A stretch of 64,000 bases of DNA from an uncultured Aquimarina sp. (GTDB lineage Bacteria > Bacteroidota > Bacteroidia > Flavobacteriales > Flavobacteriaceae). The notes under the pieces are model-generated. The model had not been told where the DNA came from and made no database searches. It saw only the letters and a list, made by a program, of their open reading frames with translations. Location of the stretch: the NCBI GenBank assembly GCA_947499005.1, contig CANMML010000022.1:1-64000 (forward strand). Direction: 5' to 3'. Below, one piece after another: positions 33,588-46,100 of the stretch; positions within the stretch are counted from its first letter, which is position 1; every line of letters begins with the position of its first letter. A program made the translations under genes and the position numbers.

Positions 33588-36500
33588 TTATAACCTAGTG
33601 ATCATATATCCACTAAACCCACTTTCAGATTGTACACTCCAAGATGTATCTGCACTAGAATATACAACACAAGTTACTACCTCATCTTTTGCTAATTTCA
33701 TTACACCAGAAACATTTAATGTATGGAAATCTGTTCCTGAATCCCCTTCAGCAATGGCATGCATTCCATTATCTAAACTCAATTTGCCTTTAATTCCAAT
33801 TAGTAAACGCATAAAACCAGAGTTAATACCATCAAAACGTACTTGAGCTGAGAAATAATATAATCCATTTTCAGGCGCTGTAAACTCACCTGTGGTTTCA
33901 TTAAAATGATTTCCGTTATCATGTAAGTTGGTCAAGGTAGCATTACTTGTAGTCCATGTAGGTACATCTAAAAAGCTTCCTGCTCCAGATAGTACTAAAG
34001 TATTCGTTAAATCTGCAGAGAAACTAGGTAAGCTAGTTACTTTTAAGGCGTTTGTTGTAACAGAATTTGTAGTAACATCAGAAGTCCATTGCGAATCTCC
34101 CGCCCCATCACTAATTAAAATTTGCCCTGAAGTTCCTCCTGTTGGTAATTCAATCTCATTGGTTGGGTCATTATCAGCATCATTCACATTATCATTTACC
34201 CATGCATAAGCTCCATTACCATTAGTACGTAAAATTTGTCCATCAGTTCCTCCAACAGGTAATTCGATTTCATTTGTTGGGCTATCATCTGCAATTACCT
34301 CATCAGCATCAAGCCATTGGACTCCTGCTGCACTAACTCCTAATAATTGTCCATTCGTTCCTCCTGCAGGTAAATTTGAAGGGGCATTTGTCCATGATAC
34401 ATTCCCACTACCATCCGTAGACATTACTTGGTTTACTGTTCCGTCTTGTGCAGGCAAAGTATAAGATCGCCCTGCAGCAATATTATCCGCATCAATCGTT
34501 AATCTACCATTTAAGGTCGTATTTCCATTTTTACGCATTACCAATGCATTACTTCTAGTACCGTCACTGGTACCATTTCCTATAACAAACAACGCATCTG
34601 TAGCAACATAGCTATTATGTGTTCCTAAAATTCCTTCACTAAACAACCCTAATGTATGCTGACCATAACTAGTAGCTTGTGAACCTGCTCCTAAACCAAC
34701 AGCATAAATACCAGAAACACTATTACCGGATCCTAATGCTATTGAAGCAAAACGAGAAGCTAGATTGTTATGTCCTACTGCAAATGCATTTTCTCCACCC
34801 GCATTGTTATGACTACCAAATGCAGTCGCTGCTATACCAGAAACTAAAGACCCTCGTCCCATTGCTACAGAATAGTCTCCGATAGCACCAGAGTTCCAAT
34901 CGCTTTCAACACCATCACTGGCAGTGGCATCTCCTGCTCTAAAAGCTGCTTTACTTTTATCAAAGAACATACGTACTTCATCTCCTGAATTCACAACACC
35001 GTCATCATCTAATCGTATACTCCCAAACACAAAATCATCTGTTGCTATATTTCCTGAAGCATTACTTGTTACATTCGAGATTGTAGAAAAAGCTCCTGAA
35101 TTAGCTGCAGTTATCCAACTTACATTCCCCGAACCATCCGTAGACATTATCTGGTTTGCAGTTCCATCTTGAGCAGGAAGTGTGTATGAAGCACCTACTC
35201 CTTTATTATCCCCATCAATAGTTAGAGTTCCATTTAATTGTGTATTTCCGTTACGAAGCATAACTAACGCATTACTTCTTTCACTAAAATCTCCATTACC
35301 TATAATAAAATAAGGATCTGTAGCTGAAAGTCCACCTGTATTTGGTACTGTGGCTTCATTAAAAAGTCCTAAAACCATTTGACCTCTACGATTGGCAATC
35401 AAATCGTACCCCATAGCAAACGTTAACCCTACACTAAGGTTGTTGCTAGCACCAAAAGCAAAGCCAAATACATTATTTGATGGTGCGTTAAAAATATTCG
35501 ATTCTCCAAAAGCGTATGACGAGCTCATATTGTTGAATCTATTTGAGGATCCAAGAGCTACAGAATTACTTGCTGTAGATTCAAGAGTATTGAATCCTCC
35601 GATAGAAATACTACCCGTTCCTTTCGCAATACCTCCTCTACCCATAGCAATTGAAGCAAAACCTATATTAGTATCATCCCATTCTTTACCTGCATCAGAA
35701 CCTCCCTCTGCATTATCATCTAGGAAACCTACTCGAAAAGCAGCATTACTTTTATCAAAAAACAAACGCCCATTATCGCTAAAGTTATTAGGAATATTAT
35801 CCAATTGTGAACTTCCTATTACGAAGTCTTCATTAGCAAAATCTCCTGAGCCATTTGAAATCACTTGACTATTTATAGAGAATACAGGATTTGCCACAGA
35901 AGGCTTGTCTACCCATTGTAGGGTTCCATTACCATCTGTTTCTATAATTTGATTGGCACTTCCGTCTTGGGCTGGTAACGTATAAGCATCACCAGAGCCA
36001 TTGACATTATCTCCATCAATGGTTAATGTACCATTCAAAGTTGTATTTCCGCTTTTAAGCATTACTAAGGCGTCACTAGGATTATCATTTGAAATATCTC
36101 CATTACCAATTACTAATAAACGATCTTCAGGATAAATAAGATTAGCACTATTAGACTGACTACCTGAATTACGAGTATTGAAATTCCCTAAAGTAATTTG
36201 CCCTCTAGTTTCGGCCGTCAAATGCTCTCCATGTGCAAATGCATAGTTACCCGTAACCGTATTTTGATCTCCAAAAGCCACCCCATTAGAAGCTCTTACC
36301 CTAAGTAAAGAACCTGCTGCAAATCCATTGAATCCATCAGTCACAATATTTTGATATCCAAATGCAGCTGAACCAATTCCTAAGTTTTCTTCATCCCATG
36401 AGCTATCATCTGATGTACCTGATCGAAATGCTCCTTTACTTTTATCAAAGAAAAATCTTCGGTCATCATCATTTGTAGTATTATCATTAGCTAATTGACT

Positions 36501-36977
36501 ACTCCCAAATACAAAATCGTCTGTAGCTATATCCCCTATTGAATTACTAGTTACATTACTAACCGTACTAAAAGACTTATCTCCCGAAGTAGCTGCATAA
36601 TTCGCATAAGGCACCGATTGAAGTTTTGAAGTTCCGATGACCATATAATTAGTACCTCCTGTAATATCTATACTTACTTCCAACCAGTGATTTCTGATAG
36701 ACCAATTCACACTAGTTATAACATTATTCCCTGTAGTATTACCATTTCCAATAGATAATGAAATAACTCCTTGTGCATTTGAAGTTACAGTATGCGTCTC
36801 TAAGTAAACGGATTCTCCATCCGCTGCACTTTCTCTGATCTTAATTTCAACACCAATAGCTTGACTTGTTATAGGCTCTCCATTGGTATCTCTAACTACT
36901 GCTTGATAATTGAAGCTTTGAGAAAAACCAACGATAACACAGAAAAAAGCCAATAGGTTAGGTATTATTTTTTTCAT
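33588..36977 (-). CDS. Secreted YadA-head-like repeat protein with C1q-like C-terminal domain
   Basis: A signal peptide (to about 19, FFCVIVGFSQ) leads into an N-terminal beta domain (SFNYQAVVRDTNGEP). Three modules of about 250 residues follow. Each has a head-repeat roll of the YadA/Hep-Hag kind (SNSVALGSSNRFNNMSSSYAFG; FGDQNTVTGNYAFAHG) and a linker with GNTTLNGTLTIDGDN and YTLPAQDGTANQIMSTDG. The last 140 residues (NGLYYFSAQVRFDGINSGFMRLLIG) look like a C1q/TNF-type trimer domain. Trimeric fibres on the cell surface are inferred. No T9SS C-terminal domain is seen, so the export route is open. It shares an upstream element with the giant adhesin gene. Confidence 0.85.
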   Translation of the reverse strand: MKKIIPNLLAFFCVIVGFSQSFNYQAVVRDTNGEPITSQAIGVEIKIRESAADGESVYLETHTVTSNAQGVISLSIGNGNTTGNNVITSVNWSIRNHWLEVSIDITGGTNYMVIGTSKLQSVPYANYAATSGDKSFSTVSNVTSNSIGDIATDDFVFGSSQLANDNTTNDDDRRFFFDKSKGAFRSGTSDDSSWDEENLGIGSAAFGYQNIVTDGFNGFAAGSLLRVRASNGVAFGDQNTVTGNYAFAHGEHLTAETRGQITLGNFNTRNSGSQSNSANLIYPEDRLLVIGNGDISNDNPSDALVMLKSGNTTLNGTLTIDGDNVNGSGDAYTLPAQDGSANQIIETDGNGTLQWVDKPSVANPVFSINSQVISNGSGDFANEDFVIGSSQLDNIPNNFSDNGRLFFDKSNAAFRVGFLDDNAEGGSDAGKEWDDTNIGFASIAMGRGGIAKGTGSISIGGFNTLESTASNSVALGSSNRFNNMSSSYAFGESNIFNAPSNNVFGFAFGASNNLSVGLTFAMGYDLIANRRGQMVLGLFNEATVPNTGGLSATDPYFIIGNGDFSERSNALVMLRNGNTQLNGTLTIDGDNKGVGASYTLPAQDGTANQIMSTDGSGNVSWITAANSGAFSTISNVTSNASGNIATDDFVFGSIRLDDDGVVNSGDEVRMFFDKSKAAFRAGDATASDGVESDWNSGAIGDYSVAMGRGSLVSGIAATAFGSHNNAGGENAFAVGHNNLASRFASIALGSGNSVSGIYAVGLGAGSQATSYGQHTLGLFSEGILGTHNSYVATDALFVIGNGTSDGTRSNALVMRKNGNTTLNGRLTIDADNIAAGRSYTLPAQDGTVNQVMSTDGSGNVSWTNAPSNLPAGGTNGQLLGVSAAGVQWLDADEVIADDSPTNEIELPVGGTDGQILRTNGNGAYAWVNDNVNDADNDPTNEIELPTGGTSGQILISDGAGDSQWTSDVTTNSVTTNALKVTSLPSFSADLTNTLVLSGAGSFLDVPTWTTSNATLTNLHDNGNHFNETTGEFTAPENGLYYFSAQVRFDGINSGFMRLLIGIKGKLSLDNGMHAIAEGDSGTDFHTLNVSGVMKLAKDEVVTCVVYSSADTSWSVQSESGFSGYMITRL

Positions 36978-37009
36978 GGGACTAGTATTAAAATTTATGC
37001 TTATACTTT

Positions 37010-37037
37010 TAATACAGGTAAACTCAAAAGTACCCTA
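37010..37037 (-). promoter_or_regulatory. Shared 28-bp upstream element, copy 1
   Basis: TAATACAGGTA-N10-TACCCTA (plus-strand reading) lies 33 nt before the ATG of the C1q-like protein gene. GGTA...TACC forms an inverted repeat. GGGACTAGTATTA sits between it and the ATG. The same arrangement occurs before the 3058-residue adhesin. Confidence 0.7.
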
Positions 37038-37044
37038 TAAAAAA

Positions 37045-37074
37045 ATCCACCTTTTTAAAAATTAAAAGGTGGAT
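37045..37074 (-). terminator. Terminator of the giant adhesin gene
   Basis: ATCCACCTTTT and AAAAGGTGGAT make an 11-bp stem with an 8-nt loop, followed on the minus strand by TTTTT. It lies 27 nt past the stop codon. Confidence 0.9.
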
Positions 37075-37100
37075 CATTACAATTCTTATCATTTTTAAAA

Positions 37101-40100
37101 TCAATCTTTCAAGAACTTTCTAAGGATACTATTGGAACTATTACCGTAGTTTACTTCTATCAAATAAGTTCCCGAAGCAAAATTGCTTACATCCAAAGCG
37201 GTATTCTCAATATAATTTGATGCAACAATTAAAGGCTTTCCATTTATATCATAAATCGTCACTACTGCATTTGGTGAAATATTTTTTAAATAAATAACAT
37301 CAACTGTTGGATTAGGGTATGCAATCCATGCAGCTATATTTTGGACTGTTTCTATTGAAATTACTTGTGTTTCTCTAGTTACAGACAAAGCCCTGTTATA
37401 ATTAGTACCTCCTTGCTGTTTTGCTGTAATACGAACCTTACCTGAACCTACTATGATTGCTTTACCTTCCTCAATACGAACAATGCTTTCATCGGAACTT
37501 GAAAACGTAATAGGCAATCCTGAATTCGTATTAGCATTCAGATCCCATGCTCCAATACGAGCATCTATTGTTATAGGTAAATTAAAAACAAGTTCTTGAT
37601 CTGACTTTAGAATTTCAAAATCTCCTTGAACATACGCTATTTCATAATTAGAGTTATTAAGTGTTCCTTGTTGAATAGCATAAAGTCCTACTTCTTCTCC
37701 AACGGATCTTTCTAAATTTCCTGATAAAGTATCTCCAGTTACTAGATTATCTGAAATGATTTCATAGGTTAGCAACGGATCGGCATTCCCAAAAGTTTTA
37801 CTAAGTCCTAAAGTGGGAGATACTGTAATCATCCTTGGGTGTACAACTAATGTTTGTTGCACAGGAATAGCCGAATTTTGATTTCCATTTCCTGATTGAA
37901 AAGCCGTAATTATTGCTGTTCCTGCTCCTCGTATCAAAATGGTATTCCCACTTACTTGTGCAATATTCTCATCACTACTACTAAAATTCACTGCTAAACC
38001 ATTAGAAGAAATTGCACTTATATTAAAATTAGTATCACCATAAACTACATCATTTAAACTATTGAAAGTAATCGTTTGATTTGCTCGAATAATTTCGAAT
38101 GCATCTCCAACAAAAATAATATCGTAATTAGTATTCGCTAAGCTTCCTTGGTTGATTGGATATAAACCTACATCCTCTCCTGCTGTTCTTGCCAAACTTC
38201 CATTCAACACATCATTACCAACTAAACTCCCCGAACTAATTGAATAAATTAACGTAGGATCTACATCTCCAAATACTTTGCTTTGATCTGCATTGGCAGT
38301 TACCGTAATCGCTCTTGCAGCTACATTCAATACTTGTGACACATCAATCGCAGCATTGTAATTACTATTTCCTATTTGACTTGCCGTAATCGTTGTACTT
38401 CCAACTCCGACAATCGTTACAGTACTTCCTGAAACTGTCGCCACTGAAGTATCAGAACTCTCATAACTAACTTCTAAACCTGATGAAGCAGTTCCATTTA
38501 AATTGAAATCTAGATCTCCATAAATAACATCTGCCAAAGGATTAAACGTGATCGTTTGATCTGATGGTGTGATCTCAAAAGAAGTACCTATAAAAGTAAT
38601 ATCATAGTTAACATTTGCTAAACTTCCTTGATGGATTGGATACATCCCAACATCTTCTCCTAATGTTCTTTCTAAAGCTCCAGTAAACACATCGCTACCC
38701 ACTAAATTTCCTGTAGTAATCGAATATTCTAACGTAGGCTCTGTTTCTCCAAATACTTTGCCTTGACCTGTATCTGCTGTTACACTAATCGCTCTAGCAG
38801 TTACATTCAATACTTGTGGAATATCAATCGCGCCATTGTAATTACTATCTCCGATTTGACTTGCCGTAATCGTAGTACTTCCAATACCTATAATCGTTAC
38901 TGTGTTTCCTGAAACTGTAGCTACTGAAGGGTCTGAGCTACTATATGAAATCGCTAAACCTGAATCGGAAGTTGCATTCAAATTAAAATCTAAATCGCCA
39001 TAAATAACATCTGCCAAAGGATTAAACGTGATCGTTTGATCTGATGGTGCAATTTCAAAAGAAGTGTCAATAAAAGTAATGTCATAATTAGCATTTGCTA
39101 AACTTCCTTGATGGATTGGATAAAAACCTACATCTTCTCCTGATGTTCTTTCTAAACTTCCATTCAATACATCACTCCCCACTAAATTTCCTGAAGTAAT
39201 CGAATATTCTAATGTGGGCTCTGTTTCTCCAAATACTTTGCCTTGACCTGTATCTGCTGTTACACTAATCGCTCTTGGATTAACTATTAATGTTTGTGGA
39301 ATAGCAATCGCAGCATTGTAATTAAGATTCCCTAATTGGCTGGCTGTAATTGTAGTACTTCCAACTCCGACAATCGTTAAAGTACTTCCTGAAACTGTCG
39401 CTACTGAAGTATCGGAACTCTTATAACTAACTTCTAACCCAGATGAAGCTGTTCCATTTAAATTGAAATCTGCATCGCCATAAATAACATCTGACAAACC
39501 ACTAAACGTAATCGTTTGATCTGCTGGTATAATTTCAAAAGAAGTACCTACATAAGTGATATCATAATTAGTATTTGCTAAACTTCCTTGATGGATTAGG
39601 TACATTCCAACAGCTTCTCCTGCTGTTCTTGCTAAACTTCCGTTTAAGACATCACTACCCACTAAATTTCCTGTAGTGATAGAATATCCTAGCACTGGGT
39701 CTGCTCCTCCAAATACTTTACTTTGACCTGCATCTGCTGTTATACTAATGGCTCTTGGATTAACTGTCAAGGTTTGTGGAATAGTAATCGCAGTATTGTA
39801 ATTGCTATTTCCTAATTGACTGGCTGTAATCGTTGTGCTTCCAACTCCGACAATCGTTACAGTACTTCCTGAAACTGTCGCTACTGATGTATCGGAACTC
39901 TCATAACTAACTTCTAAACTTGATGAAGCTGTTCCATTTAAATTGAAATCTACATCGCCATAAATAACATCTGACAAACCATTAAACGTAATCGTTTGAT
40001 CTGATGGAGTAATTTCAAAAGAAGCTCCAATAAAAGTGATATCATAATTAGTATTCGCTAATGTTCCTTGATTGATTGGATATAAACCTACATCTTCACC

Positions 40101-43100
40101 AGCTGTTCTTGCCAAACTTCCATTCAATACATCACTACCAACTAAACTACCTGAAGTAATCGAATAGGTCAATGTAGACTCTGCATCTCCAAAGACTTTA
40201 TTTTGACCTGAATCTGTTGTCACTGTAATCGCTCTAGTAGTTACATTCAATACTTGCGGGACATCGATCGCGGCATTGTAATTACTATTCCCTAATTGAC
40301 TTGCCGTAATCGTTGTGCTTCCAACTCCTACAATCATTACTGTATTTCCTGATACCGTTGCCACTGAAGTATCTGAACTTGTATAACTAACTGACAATCC
40401 AGAAGTACTGGTAGCTCGAAGCTCGAAGCTCGAAGCCCCGTAAATAACATCACTCAAACTATTGAAAGTAATCGTTTGATCAGCTTTAGTTATTTCAAAA
40501 GAAACCCCAATAAAAGTGATATCATAATTTGAATTTGCTAAACTTCCTTGGTTGATTGGATACAAACCTACATCCTCTCCTGCTGTTCTTGACAAACTTC
40601 CATTCAACACATCACTACCAACTAAACTCCCCGAAGTGATCGAATAAGCCAACGTAGGATCTGCATCTCCATAGACTTTGCTTTGACCTGCATTGGTAGT
40701 TACTGCGATTGCTTTTGGATTTACAGTTAATATTTGATTAACCGGACTTGCAGCAAAGTAATTATTATTCCCCGATTGACTTGCAATAATAGTAGTACTT
40801 CCAACTCCAACAATGGTTACTATATTTCCTAACACCGTTGCTACTGAAGGATTCGAACTCGTATAGCTTACCATTAAACTAGCGTCTGAAGTCGCACTTA
40901 AATTAAAATCTGCATCTCCATAAGTGACATCATCTAAAGTATTAAAAGTAATCAATTGCACAGCAGGTGTAATTTCAAATAAATCTGTTACGAAAGTAAT
41001 ATCATAATTGGGGCTATTTAAAGTTCCTTGATTAATCGGGTAAAATCCAACATCTTCTCCTGCCATTCTAGCTAGGTTTCCATTTAAAGTATCACTACCT
41101 ATTAAACTACCGGAAGTAATTACATAAGTTAGTGTTGGTTCTGTATGTCCAAATACTTTTCCTTGTCCAAAGTTCGCCGAAACCGTGATGCCTTTAGCAT
41201 TTACGATTAATGTTTGAACAGATCTTCCAGCAGGGTTGAAATTTCCATTTCCTCTTTGTATTGCTGAAATAGTTGTTTGACCAGCTCCTACAATAGTTAC
41301 CGTATTCCCTAATATGGTTGCTACTGAAGTATCTGAACTAGAATAACTAACCTCTAAACCAGAGGAAGCTGTTGCATTCAAATTAAAGTCAGCATCACCG
41401 TAAGTGACATCGCTTAGTATAGGAAAATCAATCGTTTGATCGGCTTCAATAATTGTAAAACTCTCCGAAATAATATTGATATCGTAATTAGTATTGTCTA
41501 AAGTTCCTAATAAAATCGGGTAAGTTCCGGTATCCTCCCCTGACACTCTTGTTAGACTTCCAGAAAGTACGTCTCCATTAATTAACCTAGTACCTACTAT
41601 ATCATAGGTAAATACAGGATCTGATGTACCAAATACCTTTTCTTGATCTGCATCTACACTAACTATAAGTCTTCTTTGAAGTACTTTTAATTCCTGCAAA
41701 ACGGTAATCGCTGCATTGTAATTCCCATTTCCTACCTGACTTGCTGTAATCGTTGTTGTTCCTGCTCCTACGATAGTTATTCTATTTCCAGAAACAGTCG
41801 CCACTGAAGGATCGGAACTACTATATGAAACCGTCAAACCTGAATCGGAAGTACCATTTAAGTTGAACTCTGCATCTCCATAAGTAACATCACTTAAACT
41901 ATCAAAAGTAATAGTTTGGTCTGCTTTAATAATTTCAAAATCAGCTCCTATAAAAGTGATATCGTAATTTGAATTTGCTAAACTTCCTTGATCAATTGGA
42001 TACAAGCCTACATCTTCACCTATTGTTCTTTCTAAACTACCATTCAATACATCACTACCTACTAGACTTCCTAAAGTAATCGAATAATCTAGTACTGGAT
42101 CAGCCCCACTTCCAAATACTTTTCCTTGACTTGAATCTGCTGTTACGGTTATCTCTTTAGCAGTTACATTCAATACCTGTGGAACATCAATAGCTTCATT
42201 ATAATTCCCATTTCCTGTTTGACTTGCCGTAATCGTAGTACTTCCAACCCCTACAATGGTTACTGTATTTCCAGAAACTGTCGCTACTAAAGGATCTAAA
42301 CTTGTATATAAAATCGCTAAACCTGAATCGGAAGTTCCATTCAAGTCAAAGTCTATATCTCCATAAATGACTTCACTTAGACTATTGAAAGTGATCACTT
42401 GATCGGCTTTCAATATTTTAAAATTATCCTCTTCAAATGTGATATCGTAATTAGTATTCACTAAGCTTCCTTGAGTGATTGGATACAAGCCAACATCTTC
42501 ACCTACAGTTCTTGCTAAAACTCCAGTGAACACATCACTATTTATCAAGCTTCCTGTAGTAATTGTATAGGTAAAAACAGGTTCCGCATTTCCAAATACT
42601 TTTGATTGTCCAGCATCTGCGGTTATCGTAATTTCTCTTCCGTTAACTTTTAAATCTTGAAGAACCTCTATAGCTGGTTTAAAATCATCGTTTCCTACTT
42701 GTGAGGCTGTGATCGTCGTCATTCCTGCTCCTACAATGGTTACCGTATTTCCTGAAATGGTAGCTACAGAGGTATCAGAACTAGAATAACTCACAGGTAA
42801 GCCTGATGTGCTGACAGCTCGAAGCTCGAAGCTTGAAGCCCCATATGTAACATCGGTTAAAGCACCAAAAGTAATCGTCTGTTCTGCTTGTCCGAATTCA
42901 AAAGCACCAATGTCAATGGTTTTAGTACTGTCGTTATCTCCATCGATAATACGCTCTTTTCCTCCTAAACCTTTGGCTGCTGTGTTATCGGAATTATTTC
43001 CTTTATCAATTAATAGGGAACTTCCTTGTAAAGTATAATCATTATTGGCCACATCTTTAAAAAGGACATCTGTAATCGTTGTTCCATCAATATTTCCTGT

Positions 43101-46100
43101 TCCTGATGGGTTTTCTCCTTTTAGGTAACTATAGGTTGAAACTAGGCTTCCTGTTCCTGTGGTATTAAAATTGGTGGTATGACTTCCGTCTACAACACTA
43201 TTGATTAGGGTGATAGTGGCATCTTTTGACCCTAGAATCCCGTTACTAGAAGTAGCTGTATTATTGACTAGGGTACAGTTTATAAAACTAGCTGTCCCTT
43301 CTTCTATAAAGAAAGCATTGGTTTGTTGACCTTCGTTACCATAAAACAAACAGTTAATGTATTTATTATTATTTCCTGAAGTATGGTAAATGGCTGCTCC
43401 TTCTTGTCCTAAATTGTTTCTAAAAATACAATTAGCAAATGTATTGTTATTTGCATTTCTTAAATATGTTCCTCCTCCTCGAGTATCTTTCAAATCATCG
43501 ATATCATTATCAAATTCAGCATTCGCTTCTTCAATAATAAATCCATCAATAACTACATTATCTGTACGTTCTAAATTCAATAGAGTAAATGTATTTCCAG
43601 AAATGACATTTGGAATTCCAATATCTCCATTAAGGATCGTAGCATTTGTTTTCCTATCTCTTTCATTCAATGTGGTTTCTGTTCCTGCAAAACCTCCATA
43701 TATTTTAATATTATCAGGAATAGAAAAGGTCTCGTATCGATTAACCCCTGGCACATAAGTTCCCCCTTGCACCCATATCTCTTCAATTGAGGCACATGTT
43801 TTGGCTAGCTTTAGCGCACTATTTAAAGTTGTTGCTGCTCCCCAACTAAGACCACTATTCGTTTCATTTCCTGAAGGACTTACATATAAAATAGTAGATG
43901 TTAACGTACTACAATCGAAAGGTTCGAAAGCCCACACTTCTTCTTGAAAAATACCGTCATCCGCATTAAAAAACAGCCTATTCCCAACTACTACCATATC
44001 ATCAAGGGAAGAGCCACTAGATCCAGGTCTCATATCTGCGACCAAAGAAGTTCCTTCAGGTGTTCCATCACTTTCCCATAACTCTGTACCAAATACCCCA
44101 TCATCGGCTCTTAAATACATTCGATTTTGAAACACCGTAATCTCCCTAACACTAGAGCCACTAGTACCTTCTCTAATTTCTACCGCTAATTGTGTTCCTG
44201 ATTCGGTACCATCACTTTCCCATAACTCATATCCATGTACCCCATCATTCGCTCCAAAATAAAGTTTGTTTTGGTATACTTCTAACCATTGTACCTGGGA
44301 ACCAGAAGTTCCTGGAAGTATATCTTTGAATAATTGTGTTCCTGCTTCTGTACCATCTGAAACCCATAATTCATTTCCGTGTGTTGATGTCCATGCATTG
44401 AAGTACAACTTATTATCGTAAACTTCGAAATATCTTGGAGAAGAGCCATTCGTCCCTATATTAACATCTTTTACTAAATGGGTTCCAGCTTCCGTACCAT
44501 CACTCTCCCAGAGTTCAACACCATGAATTCCATCATTCGCTCCGAAATAAAGTTTATTTTTAAATACTGCTATTTGAGATATAAAACCATGATCTGTTCC
44601 CAGATTAATATCTTTAACCAATTGTGTTCCTGATTCCGTACCATCACTTACCCACAACTCGGTACCATGTACAGGTTCGTATGCTGTAAAATAGAGTTTA
44701 TCGTTCCATACTACTGCATTATAAGGACCAGAACCATCGCTCCCTGGGTTTATATCTTTAACCAGTTTCGTCCCTGCTTCAGTACCATCTGTTTCCCATA
44801 GCTCTCTACCATAAACTCCCTCATTTCCTACAAAATAGAGTTTACCACTCATTACCCCTAGCATTCTTCCTGCTCCTCCTGCACTTCCTGGATTATTATC
44901 ATTCACCATGTAAGTACCTATTTCCGTACCATCGCTTCGCCATAATTCTGTCCCGTGCATATTATCTCTTGCTTGGAAGTAAGCTATTCCATCATAATTT
45001 ATAAAGTAACGAGCATTGGAAGAAGTGGTGCTTTTATTTATTCTTAAAAACTGACTTGTTCCTATCTCAGTACCGTCACTCACCCATAATTCATCTCTCC
45101 CTTCTGGGCTAGAAGCTCGAAAAAAAAGCCTATTACCAAAAGCATAAAACTCTCTAATATTAGATCCTCCTGTTCCTGGGTATATATCTTTCAATAATTG
45201 TGTTCCAAGTTCAGTTCCATCACTTATCCATAGCTCATTCCCAATCCCACTTCCATCATTCGCACTGAAGTATAATTTATTTTGAAATGCATAAAGATTA
45301 AAAGGGCCAGATCCGTTAGAACCTGGATAGATATCTTTAACTAAATTAGTACCAGAAGGAGTTCCATCACTTTTCCAAAGCTCCCATCCGTATACAGGAT
45401 GTAGCACCCTAAAATAGAGGGTATCATTCAAAACCGTTAATTGAGAAACAAAAGAATATCCAGAAGGAGTTACATCCACCACCAATTTAGTACCTGCTTC
45501 TGTTCCATCACTTTCCCATAACTCTGTATTATTCGTCGAATCTTGAGCCGCGAAGTACAATTTATTATTAAACACTGTTAATTCTGAAGGGCTACTCCCT
45601 CTATTCATTTCAGGAAAGATATCTGCTACTAATTTAGTCCCTGTTTCCGTTCCATCACTTTCCCATAATTCTGTTCCATGAATCCCATCGTCAGCAGAAA
45701 AATAAAGTTTGTTATTAAACGCTACAAGAGAAAAAGCATAAGAACTTCCTGATCCTGATCGGATATCTTTCACCAGTCTTGTTCCTGCTACAGTTCCATC
45801 ACTTTCCCATAACTCTACTCCATGAATACCATCATCTGCTGCAAAGTATAGCTTATTATTTAGCACCGTAAGATGAGAAACCCGAGAAGAATTTACCCCA
45901 GGGTTGATGTCTGTAATTCGTCGAGTTCCAGCAGGAGTACCATCCGTTACCCATAACTCGGTACCAAAGGCGTCATCGCCTGCACTAAAATATAACTGAT
46001 CTCCCAGTACAGTTAAATAGCTCGGGGAAGAACTGAGTCTCCCTGATTCAATATCTACGAATAAATGCGTCCCATTAGGTGTTCCATCACTTACCCATAT

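Larger units (their letters stand above)
37847..42890. repeat. 480-bp tandem repeat array within the adhesin gene
   Basis: Equivalent positions recur every 480 nt (for example the codons for the TVNPxA/LNVTxR junction near 38335, 38815, 39295, 39775, 40255, 40735, 41215, 41695, 42175 and 42655). Units from about 38300 to 40500 are the most alike and those at both ends more diverged. This points to recent unit copying in the centre. All indels keep the frame. Confidence 0.85.

Noticed and set aside
33928-34209. 93-residue plus-strand ORF
   Set aside because: It lies wholly inside the minus-strand C1q-like protein gene with no ribosome site or promoter.
35392-35868. 158-residue plus-strand ORF inside the C1q-like protein gene
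   Set aside because: It is the mirror frame of a repetitive coding region with Ser/Leu/Pro bias and no independent signal.
38300-40500. Assembly error as the cause of the very similar adhesin units
   Set aside because: Units still differ at many scattered positions and keep the frame, which fits real repeats; exact copy number nevertheless needs long reads.
37847-42890. Regular spacing that might suggest a CRISPR-like or satellite array
   Set aside because: The period is 480 nt with an open frame throughout; it encodes protein repeats of the adhesin.
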